From: a bacterium
GTDB taxonomy: Bacteria; Armatimonadota; HRBIN16
Direction of reading: 5' to 3'
Assembly (NCBI GenBank): GCA_025057335.1
Contig: JANWXG010000015.1
Coordinates: forward strand, 1 to 20,819
Length of the DNA stretch: 20,819 nt
Shown here: one piece after another, positions 14,655-20,819 of the stretch
Layout: the number at the start of each line of letters is the position of its first letter
Numbering within the stretch: position 1 is the stretch's first letter
The notes under the pieces: model-generated
What the model was told of the DNA's origin: nothing
The model's database searches: none
Seen by the model: the letters and a program-made list of their open reading frames with translations, nothing else
Position numbers and translations under genes: made by a program

Positions 14655-16184
14655 ATGGCATACCTGCTGGGCGTTGACGTGGGCACGAGTGGTACGAAGG
14701 CGCTGCTTATCGACGAGGGCGGCGCAGTGGTCGCTCGCGCAGTGAGTGAGTATCCGCTGTATACGCCGAAACCGCTGTGGGCAGAGCAGGAGCCTGCCGA
14801 CTGGTGGCGTGCTACCTGCGAGAGCATCCGTGAGGTGTTGCGTCAGGCGGGAATCAGCGGCGAGCAGGTGCGCGGGGTCGGCTTGTCGGGGCAGATGCAC
14901 GGCTCGGTGTTCCTCGATGAGGACAATCAGGTCATCCGCCCAGCCATTCTCTGGTGCGACCAGCGCACTGCGGCGGAGTGCGAGTGGATTACCGAGACAG
15001 TGGGGCGCGAGCGCGTCGTGGAGCTCACCTCTAACCCCGTGCTGACGGGCTTCCAGGCAGGCAAGATAGTCTGGCTACGCAACAACGAACCCGAAGCGTA
15101 CGCCCGCGTGCGCAAAGTGTTGCTGCCCAAGGACTATATCCGCTTCCTACTCACGGGCGAGTACGCGACGGAGGTGTCGGATGCCTCGGGCACCTCGTTA
15201 TTCAACGTGCGCCAGCGCGCGTGGGCGGAGGAGGTGCTCGACGCGATTGGCATCCCGCGCGAATGGATGCCGAGGGTGTACGAGTCGCCCGAAATCACAG
15301 GGAGGGTCACTGCGGAGGCTGCCGCAGCCACTGGCTTGAAGGAAGGCACTCCTGTGGTGGGAGGAGGCGGTGACCAGGCGGCGGGTGCCGTCGGCAACGG
15401 CATTGTGGAAACGGGCGTCGTGTCCGTGTCGGTGGGCACGTCGGGTGTGGTGTTCGCTTTCGCGGACGAGCCGGTGGTAGACCCTGGCTTGCGCACGCAC
15501 ACCTTCTGCCACGCGGTGCCGGGCAAGTGGCACGTGATGGGCGTGATGCTCTCCGCGGGAGGCAGCCTGCGCTGGTGGCGCGACGCCTTTGCGACCGAGG
15601 AGAAGAGCGTCGCCGCAGCGATGGGCGTAGACCCCTACGAGCTCATCACCGCCGAGGCGGCGCAGGCTCCTTTGGGCGCGGAGGGCTTGATTTTCCTGCC
15701 CTACCTGACGGGCGAACGCACACCACACGCCGACCCGCACGCGCGCGGCGTCTTCTTCGGCGTGACCCTGCGTTCCGACCGTGCGCACTTCGCTCGCGCC
15801 ATTCTGGAAGGTGTCGCCTTCGGCTTGCGCGATTCGTTCGAAATCCTGCGTGAGATGGGTTTGCCCATCACGCAGGTGCGAGCCTCTGGAGGAGGGGCGC
15901 GCAGCACGGTGTGGCGACAGATTCTCGCCGACGTGTCGGGCTATGACCATGTGACCATCAATGTGGACGAGGGTCCCGCGTTCGGTGTGGCACTGCTGGC
16001 GGGCGTGGGCACAGGGGTATGGAAGAGTGTGCCCGAAGCTTGCCATGTCACCATCGAAGTGGTGAACAACACACCGAGCAATCCGGAAGCCCATCGCGCT
16101 TACGAACCCTACTACGCACTCTACCGCAAACTGTACCAGCATCTGCGCTCAGACTTTGCGGAGGTTGCGCGACTGATGGAGTAG
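14655..16184 (+). CDS. xylB: Xylulokinase (FGGY carbohydrate kinase)
   Basis: A 509-residue FGGY-family kinase that phosphorylates D-xylulose to xylulose 5-phosphate, feeding the pentose phosphate pathway. The first phosphate loop is GVDVGTSGTKALLID (6-20). SGQMHG (78-83) is the substrate signature that separates xylulokinase from glycerol or gluconate kinases. The catalytic base is D240 in GGGGDQAAGAVGNG. SVSVGTSGVVF and RASGGGARSTVWRQILAD complete the ATP site. The length is normal for the family. The start is ATG 14655 behind AGGAGG, which overlaps the stop codon of the isomerase gene, so the two are co-expressed. Related ketoses remain possible substrates. A 17-bp hairpin starts directly after the stop, before the third gene of the operon. 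Confidence 0.95.
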   Translation: MAYLLGVDVGTSGTKALLIDEGGAVVARAVSEYPLYTPKPLWAEQEPADWWRATCESIREVLRQAGISGEQVRGVGLSGQMHGSVFLDEDNQVIRPAILWCDQRTAAECEWITETVGRERVVELTSNPVLTGFQAGKIVWLRNNEPEAYARVRKVLLPKDYIRFLLTGEYATEVSDASGTSLFNVRQRAWAEEVLDAIGIPREWMPRVYESPEITGRVTAEAAAATGLKEGTPVVGGGGDQAAGAVGNGIVETGVVSVSVGTSGVVFAFADEPVVDPGLRTHTFCHAVPGKWHVMGVMLSAGGSLRWWRDAFATEEKSVAAAMGVDPYELITAEAAQAPLGAEGLIFLPYLTGERTPHADPHARGVFFGVTLRSDRAHFARAILEGVAFGLRDSFEILREMGLPITQVRASGGGARSTVWRQILADVSGYDHVTINVDEGPAFGVALLAGVGTGVWKSVPEACHVTIEVVNNTPSNPEAHRAYEPYYALYRKLYQHLRSDFAEVARLME

Positions 16185-16185
16185 A

Positions 16186-16222
16186 GCCCTGCCTCTTCTG
16201 CCACAGGCAGGAGGGGCGGGGC
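16186..16222 (+). other. 17-bp intercistronic RNA hairpin with ACA loop
   Basis: Arm 16186-16202 pairs with 16206-16222 around the 3-base loop ACA, starting one base after the xylB stop. Fourteen pairs are Watson-Crick and three are U-G wobbles in + strand RNA; on the - strand the same three would be A-C mismatches. That asymmetry fits a function in the + strand mRNA. There is no T-run after it, so it looks like a stabilising or processing element more than a terminator. Confidence 0.75.
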
Positions 16223-16256
16223 AGAATATCCTTAGAATGGTGCAAGGTGCAATCAT

Positions 16257-17357
16257 ATGTGGCGACATCTACCTGTCCAGAGACCGCAGCCAAATGCCCG
16301 CGAGTTTGTGGATATCCTCATGGGCAGAGTCCCTCAGCGGCGTACCCCGCTTGTAGAGTACATCGTGGACGATGTGGTGATGCGCCCCATCGTCACCGAC
16401 CTGATAGGCAGAGAGTGGGTGGTTCCACAAGGCGACCGCGAGTCGCTGCGGGCGTTTCTGGATATGACCATCGAATTCTGGTATCGCATGGGGTACGACT
16501 GTGTGCGCCTAGAGATTGGTTTGCCATTCCTGGAGCGGCGCCTGGTGGCGGCGGATACTGCCTCCAGTAAACAACGCGCGTGGGCGGACGAGCATGAGGG
16601 TGCTATCAGCAGCTGGGAAGACTTCGAGCGGTATCCCTGGCCGCGCATCGAGGATGTAGACTTCTTCCCGCTGGAATACATCAACGCTCACCTGCCCGAC
16701 GGGATGGGCTTGCTCTCCTCGCATGGGGCGGGCATCTTTGAGCACCTCTCTTGGATAATGTCGCTGGAGGGGTTGTGTCTGGCTCTGTACGACTCCCCAG
16801 ATCTGGTGCAGGCGGTCAGTGACCGCATTGGCATGCTCATCACGCAGTTCTACGAGCACCTGCTACAGTTGGACCACCTAGTTGCCGTCTTTCCGGGGGA
16901 CGACATGGGCTTCCGCTCAGGCACGCTGGTTGCCCCCGACGCGCTGCGGAAGTACTGTCTGCCCTGGCATCAGCGCTGGGCGCAGATGGCGCACGAGCGC
17001 GGTCTGCCCTACTTCTTGCACTCCTGCGGCAACTTGCAAGCCATCATGGAAGACCTGATTACCAGCGTGCGTATCGACGGAAAACACTCCTTCGAGGATG
17101 CCATCATGCCTGCGGAGGAGTTTCAGCGCCTGTATGGCGACCGCATCGCCGTGCTGGGCGGCGTCGACCTGAACATTCTCTCCGCAGGGACGCCCGAGCA
17201 AGTACGCCAGCGCACACGACAGCTAGTGGAGACCTGCGGCGCGCGCGGCAGGTACGCCGTCGGTTCAGGCAACTCTATTCCCAGCTACGTGCTCCTAGAG
17301 AACTACCTGTCGATGGTGGATGAAGCGCTGGATTGCATGGCGACATCGGGGAGCTAG
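16257..17357 (+). CDS. URO-D superfamily protein, not HemE
   Basis: A 366-residue protein with the uroporphyrinogen decarboxylase fold, shared by HemE and by corrinoid or coenzyme M methyltransferases (MtaA/MtbA-like). The N-terminal RQAGRY arginine motif of true HemE is missing; the equivalent segment reads TPLVEYIVDDVVMRP. Recognisable points are FPGDDMGF (213-220), the FLHSCGN motif (253-259) as in the zinc-binding His-Cys of the methyltransferase branch, and VLGGVDLN (299-306). The heme pathway is therefore unlikely. Members of this group often lie in sugar-utilisation loci, but their reaction is not established. It is the last gene of the isomerase-xylulokinase operon, 72 bases after xylB and behind a strong hairpin. 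The ribosome binding site is modest (CAAGGTGC). Its end is one base from the end of the convergent rsmI gene. Confidence 0.87.
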   Translation: MWRHLPVQRPQPNAREFVDILMGRVPQRRTPLVEYIVDDVVMRPIVTDLIGREWVVPQGDRESLRAFLDMTIEFWYRMGYDCVRLEIGLPFLERRLVAADTASSKQRAWADEHEGAISSWEDFERYPWPRIEDVDFFPLEYINAHLPDGMGLLSSHGAGIFEHLSWIMSLEGLCLALYDSPDLVQAVSDRIGMLITQFYEHLLQLDHLVAVFPGDDMGFRSGTLVAPDALRKYCLPWHQRWAQMAHERGLPYFLHSCGNLQAIMEDLITSVRIDGKHSFEDAIMPAEEFQRLYGDRIAVLGGVDLNILSAGTPEQVRQRTRQLVETCGARGRYAVGSGNSIPSYVLLENYLSMVDEALDCMATSGS

Positions 17358-17358
17358 T

Positions 17359-18246
17359 CTAGGCTCGCCCTGTTCTGCAGAACGCAGCCGAAGACGAGGC
17401 GCCATCCGAACCTTCTTCTCGCTTCACCCAGCGGGCGTACAGCTCCCTGCGAGGGACGCCGCTGCGCCGCGCCGCCTCGCGCAACGCCTCCTTCTCGCTG
17501 ATACCCTGCGCTACCAGCTCCTCTACCAGGTGCAGGGGGTCTGCTACGGGCGGAGCAGGTTCCTCCTCCTGTGGCCACAGAATCAGTGTGAACTCGCCGC
17601 GCGGGGGGAGCCGTTCAAAGTGCGCTAACCATTCGCTTACTCGCGCGAGATGCGCTTCCTCGAACTGCTTGGTCAGCTCGCGAGCGATGAACAGCTCACG
17701 GTCGCCCAGCACTGCCAGCACGTCCCGCAACAGGTCGAGCAAACGATGAGGCGCCTCGAACCACACTACTGCCCGTCGCTCGCTCCGCAGCGACTGCAGA
17801 TACGCGCGACGCTCCTTCGCCCTTCGCGGAGGGAAGCCCTCGAACACGAAGCGCCCGTCGGGCAGCGCAGCGAGACTCACCGCCGCCGTCACCGCCGAGG
17901 CCCCCGGCACGCACACGACCGCAATCCCCTTCTCGCGAGCGCGACGTATCAGCGCACCGCCGGGGTCGCTGAGCGTGGGCGTGCCTGCGTCGGTCACCAG
18001 GGCGACGTTCTCCCCCGCCTGCAGGCGTTGCACTATCTGCTCGACCCTGGCGGGAGGCGAATGCTCATGCAGGCTGGTGAGAGGGGTGTGGATATCGTAG
18101 TGGCTAAGCAGCTTGCGTGTCACGCGCGTGTCTTCGGCGGCGATCAAGGACGCCTCGCGCAACACGCGCAGGGCGCGTAGGGTGATGTCCTCGAGATTGC
18201 CAATCGGCGTCGCCACCACATACAGGGTGCCCGTGGCGTTTACCAC
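17359..18246 (-). CDS. rsmI: 16S rRNA (cytidine(1402)-2'-O)-methyltransferase RsmI
   Basis: A 295-residue SAM-dependent methyltransferase that 2'-O-methylates C1402 of 16S rRNA in the decoding centre. Family motifs are all clear: LYVVATPIGNLEDITLRAL (8-26), AAEDTRVTRKLLSHY (36-50), LVTDAGTPTLSDPG (83-96) and VPGASAV (113-119). A C-terminal helical extension ends in a poorly conserved AFCRTGRA tail. The start is a GTG at 18246, which overlaps the last codon and stop of the upstream outer-membrane protein gene, with AAGGTGA in front. The two genes are likely co-transcribed from the promoter at 20425-20453. The gene meets the URO-D-like gene tail to tail with a single intervening base. Confidence 0.96.
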   Translation of the reverse strand: MVNATGTLYVVATPIGNLEDITLRALRVLREASLIAAEDTRVTRKLLSHYDIHTPLTSLHEHSPPARVEQIVQRLQAGENVALVTDAGTPTLSDPGGALIRRAREKGIAVVCVPGASAVTAAVSLAALPDGRFVFEGFPPRRAKERRAYLQSLRSERRAVVWFEAPHRLLDLLRDVLAVLGDRELFIARELTKQFEEAHLARVSEWLAHFERLPPRGEFTLILWPQEEEPAPPVADPLHLVEELVAQGISEKEALREAARRSGVPRRELYARWVKREEGSDGASSSAAFCRTGRA

Positions 18247-20273
18247 GGCGTCATCACCTTCACCGCAAAGCGGGTTTGTGTGCGCGAGGCGTTGGGGTCA
18301 CCGAAGATGAGGAAAATGTCTGTGCCGCGGCGCACCTGCTGTCGGTAGGTGAGGTAGAAGGTGTCTATCTCGTTGAAGTCGCCGAAGCGGCTGCCTCTGC
18401 CGATGTAGCGCCCGCCGATACTGCGCTCGGCATCGAGGTCGTAGTTGAGCGTGAAGATGAGCTGATGCAGATGGCGGTCGGGCGTGTCGGGCATGTTGTA
18501 GAGAATCTGGCTGCGCTCGTACTCTACCTTCAGGCGCAGCTGGCTGGTCAGCGGGATGCCCTGCGCCAGACGCCAGAAGAGGCTATTGCCTCCTGCCTCT
18601 CTACCAAAGGATACCATCACCCCGCCTGAGTTGTATAGCCGGCGGTAGTTCCACGATAAGCCGAGCGTCAGCAGGCGGTCGCGATAGGGAGGGCGATGAT
18701 ACCCTTGCGCCTGCGCCCACAGAGCAAGGTCGTTCTTCAGCACCGCCGAGCTCCACAGGCTGATGTTCTCATCGAGAACGCCACCGTCCAGGTTCCATCT
18801 CTGCCCTAGTGTCAGCCCGACGTGCAGCTCCTGCAGGAGGCGGTCTTGCCATCGGTCTTCATATACGAGGGAGCCTTCGTACCCTCGAAAGCCTACTTCT
18901 GGGGCATAGCCCAGCGTCGGGACGAAGGAGCGACTGACCTGCTGTAACTGGGCACCGAAGCTGACCTGCCCCTCTCCACGATAGCGCCAGAAGCTGAGCG
19001 CCATTTTCTCCCCGACAGGCATCCCCTGCCCCGACGTGCGGAAATACAGCGCCCCGATACTGGCGTAACCATCGCGGTAGGCGGGCATGAACACCGCCCC
19101 AGCACCGAGTGCAGTAGCGTGCATCCCTGGACGGTTGTCGTGCACCAGCTGCACCTCTGCACGGGAGCGGGGGGTCATCTGGTAGCCCAGTCTTCCGACA
19201 ACGGCTCGTTGTCCATCGCCAGTGGTTGCCAGCGCGCCGTAGCTCCACTTGCCTATAGCGCCAAATGATTTGACCGCAGCGTCCACCGTCTGCAGGGTGC
19301 CGCTGTAGAAGAGCGTGGTATCGGGGAAGAAGGCATCTCCCTCGATGAAGAAGGGGCGCGTTTCCCGCACTAGGCGCGGCACGTAGCTGAAGGAGACGCT
19401 ATCCACCTCCCGCGCGATGTTCTTGAAGTCGGGGTTGAGCGTCAGCAGCGTGGTCAGTCCACCACGTGAGATGAGTTTCACATCTAGTCCGCTGCGCCAT
19501 TCCGTGCTGCCTGAGGCGCTATCCAGCTGCAGGTAGGGCAGGAGGACGGGAGGAGGAACGACCTCAGGCGCGCGCACCCCTTGCCACCGAGCGCGTTTCA
19601 GCACGTCGTAGGCGACACCCATGTTGGGGTAGTAGTACGTGATGCTCAGTCGGGGCACGTGGCGCGCCAGCACGATGCCCAGCTCCTGCTGCCCCTGCGG
19701 GATGCGCAGCATCTGGAACGGGATGAACACCTCCGCGCTCCAGCCCCGCTCGTGGCGGGTCACCGCTGTCTTCCAGTCCCCGCGCCACCGCACGTTGCTC
19801 GCACTGCCGCCGGGCAGATGGTCGTACTGTGTGCCTCGGGCGCTCACGCGGAAGATATATGGCTCGATATCCAGCCCAGTCGGCTCAATGAGTATCTCTA
19901 CGTAGTCATCTTTGGAAAGGTCGGCGTTGCGGCGGATTTCCTGAGCGTGGATTTTGTCAGGTTCCGGATCCTGGCAGTCGAAGGCGGCGTAGATGCCCTC
20001 CGCAGTGTAGGCAAGGAAGGCGGTCGTGGGAAAGTTCGCTTCGCGCTGCTCGGTCAGATGCCAAAAGGGGGCGATGCGCGTCGCCTCCTGCCACTCCCCC
20101 GCGGAGAGGACGCCGTCGAGGGTAGGAGGACGCGTCAGAGTCTGCGCCGGAACGACCGCCGCACCAGAGTCACTTCCTGCGATGTCTGCCACCACAAGCA
20201 TGGCGAGCAGACACAGCCCCCCGACCAGCAACCACTGTATCCCACGTGATACCATCTTGCGAACCGGGTTCAC
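18240..20273 (-). CDS. CBM9-like / DUF5916 outer-membrane beta-barrel protein
   Basis: A 677-residue exported protein. Residues 1-30 form a signal peptide (basic start, hydrophobic WLLVGGLCLLAMLVV). Residues 48-200 are a CBM9/DOMON-like beta-sandwich: PTLDGVLSAGEWQEA, AYTAEGIYAAFDCQDPEPD, KDDYVEILIEPT and GWSAEVFIPFQML. After about 240 comes a DUF5916-type region with LNPDF (278-282) and RETRPFFIEGDAFFP (302-316). Many alternating amphipathic strands follow to the end, closing on a terminal Trp, as expected for an outer-membrane beta-barrel. It may bind or transport a carbohydrate or act as a surface anchor; no enzyme activity can be assigned. The annotated start is a GTG at 20273; ATG 20255 is the alternative. 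Neither has a good ribosome binding site, while a GAGAGGAAAT lies too far upstream. It overlaps rsmI by 7 bases. Confidence 0.88.
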   Translation of the reverse strand: MNPVRKMVSRGIQWLLVGGLCLLAMLVVADIAGSDSGAAVVPAQTLTRPPTLDGVLSAGEWQEATRIAPFWHLTEQREANFPTTAFLAYTAEGIYAAFDCQDPEPDKIHAQEIRRNADLSKDDYVEILIEPTGLDIEPYIFRVSARGTQYDHLPGGSASNVRWRGDWKTAVTRHERGWSAEVFIPFQMLRIPQGQQELGIVLARHVPRLSITYYYPNMGVAYDVLKRARWQGVRAPEVVPPPVLLPYLQLDSASGSTEWRSGLDVKLISRGGLTTLLTLNPDFKNIAREVDSVSFSYVPRLVRETRPFFIEGDAFFPDTTLFYSGTLQTVDAAVKSFGAIGKWSYGALATTGDGQRAVVGRLGYQMTPRSRAEVQLVHDNRPGMHATALGAGAVFMPAYRDGYASIGALYFRTSGQGMPVGEKMALSFWRYRGEGQVSFGAQLQQVSRSFVPTLGYAPEVGFRGYEGSLVYEDRWQDRLLQELHVGLTLGQRWNLDGGVLDENISLWSSAVLKNDLALWAQAQGYHRPPYRDRLLTLGLSWNYRRLYNSGGVMVSFGREAGGNSLFWRLAQGIPLTSQLRLKVEYERSQILYNMPDTPDRHLHQLIFTLNYDLDAERSIGGRYIGRGSRFGDFNEIDTFYLTYRQQVRRGTDIFLIFGDPNASRTQTRFAVKVMTPW

Positions 20274-20424
20274 CAGCGAAGCGTTGTTATTTCCTCTCTA
20301 ATGCGATGGCGGAGTTACTGCTTCACCACAGCACAAGTAGGTTTACCATTCTTGTATGTTCAGCAAAGGGCTACTACCTTCCCCCCGCCCAACTTACTGC
20401 TGATGGCACAGTGGTCACACTCTT

Positions 20425-20453
20425 ATCATATCGGGTTGTCTCATACTTGTCAA
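20425..20453 (-). promoter_or_regulatory. Strong sigma70 promoter of the DUF5916-rsmI unit
   Basis: Read on the - strand, TTGACA (20448-20453), a 17-base spacer (20431-20447) and TATGAT (20425-20430) match the consensus at 11 of 12 positions with ideal spacing. Transcription should begin near 20418, giving a leader of about 145 bases. A 13-mer (20407-20419) at the start point is also found upstream of the osmC-type gene (1485-1497). Confidence 0.88.
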
Positions 20454-20586
20454 CCGATGTGCGACCTCACGGTGCGTAGGAAGCAGTTCTCGCAACGAAG
20501 GCAGAACGGTGCATTTCTCGGCTCACCAGGAGGTTCGCCCTCCAACCCAGCATGTGGAGGGCAAGCCTTCTACCGAGCCGTCCACG

Positions 20587-20808
20587 TGTCATGGCGAGCC
20601 GAAGGCGAAGCATCTCCAGTGCAGAAGGCGAGATGAGACTCTCCGCTTCAGAATGACCGAGCCCTCGGTCTCCGATGGTCGCGACGGAGCGCGACCCTCC
20701 AGTGTTGTCTCTCTGCCGTGCTGAGCGTCAGCGAAGCATCCCGCCCTTGTTGTCATGCTAAGCGCCAACGAAGCATCTCCGAGATTCTTCGCTTCGCTCA
20801 GAATGACA
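20587..20808. repeat. Degenerate REP/MITE-like inverted repeats
   Basis: At least five copies of a unit related to GTCATTCTGAGCGAAGCGAA are packed here. They lie at 20587-20617 (+), 20635-20657 (inverted), about 20716-20741 (+), 20751-20779 (+) and 20781-20808 (inverted). The last two form a near-complete hairpin with 28-29-base arms around one base. Elements with this TGTCATxCTGAGCG...GAAGxATCTC pattern are scattered in intergenic regions of many bacterial genomes. No transposase is present, so they would be non-autonomous or decayed. Confidence 0.75.
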
Positions 20809-20819
20809 GAGAAACTGGA

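Larger units (their letters stand above)
20274..20819. other. Gene-free stretch: promoter plus degenerate repeats
   Basis: I see no gene in this region. Its left part is the leader and promoter of the DUF5916-rsmI unit. The part right of about 20580 is built of degenerate, partly inverted repeats and runs off the window. Confidence 0.6.

Noticed and set aside
15198..16142. 314-residue - strand open frame opposite xylulokinase
   Set aside because: It is antisense to a gene with intact motifs throughout, and its His/Arg/Ala-rich composition is typical of a shadow frame.
16257..17357. hemE (uroporphyrinogen decarboxylase of heme synthesis)
   Set aside because: The N-terminal RQAGRY motif is missing and the gene lies in a sugar operon.
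1..20819. tRNA, rRNA, insertion sequence, attachment site or replication origin
   Set aside because: No cloverleaf, transposase, integrase or DnaA-box cluster was recognised on reading both strands by eye. A tRNAscan and an IS search would be decisive.

Overview
The window is a bacterial chromosome segment with dense coding on both strands, moderately high GC and mostly strong GGAGG-type ribosome binding sites. It carries 16 protein genes that I can support, one of them cut by the left edge. I see no tRNA, rRNA, transposase, phage gene or CRISPR array. A predicted outer-membrane beta-barrel protein with a CBM9-like domain, a Tat-exported lyase and a full lipoate/biotin/peptidoglycan gene set point to a diderm heterotroph. 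The mix of GH20, URO-D-like, TIM-barrel sugar isomerase and DUF5679 genes with GC-rich intergenic hairpins resembles Armatimonadota-type genomes. That lineage guess is inference only.

Layout from left to right. (1) 1-4384: lipB (+, partial) converges on an osmC-DUF302 pair (-). Upstream of that pair lies a very long - strand gene that fuses a RodA/FtsW-type SEDS glycosyltransferase to a class B penicillin-binding transpeptidase. (2) 4575-7287: a 46-residue zinc-ribbon gene (+), a Tat-exported pectate-lyase-like beta-helix gene (-), and an ARPP-1/DUF6569 gene (-) with a perfect sigma70 promoter. (3) 7532-8698: a Crp-type regulator (+) converges on a fasciclin gene (-). A strong terminator separates them, and a CRP-type palindrome lies upstream of the fasciclin gene. 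(4) 8908-11459: birA (-), an SDR oxidoreductase (+) and an aldo/keto reductase (-). (5) 11460-17357: a tandem array of GC-rich hairpins, a GH20 hexosaminidase-like gene (-), and a divergent three-gene + strand operon made of a sugar isomerase/epimerase, a xylulokinase and a URO-D-like protein. (6) 17359-20819: an outer-membrane DUF5916 protein and rsmI, overlapping on the - strand behind a textbook promoter, then a gene-free stretch of degenerate inverted repeats.

The SDR, aldo/keto reductase, GH20, isomerase and kinase genes look like a locus for breaking down amino-sugar or pentose/uronate-type carbohydrates, in which the URO-D-like protein is the unexplained member. The points most worth a second look are the SEDS-PBP fusion, the match between the Crp-type recognition helix and the nearby GTGA-N6-TCAC site, the wobble-preserving hairpin between xylB and the URO-D-like gene, and the alternating tandem hairpin array.
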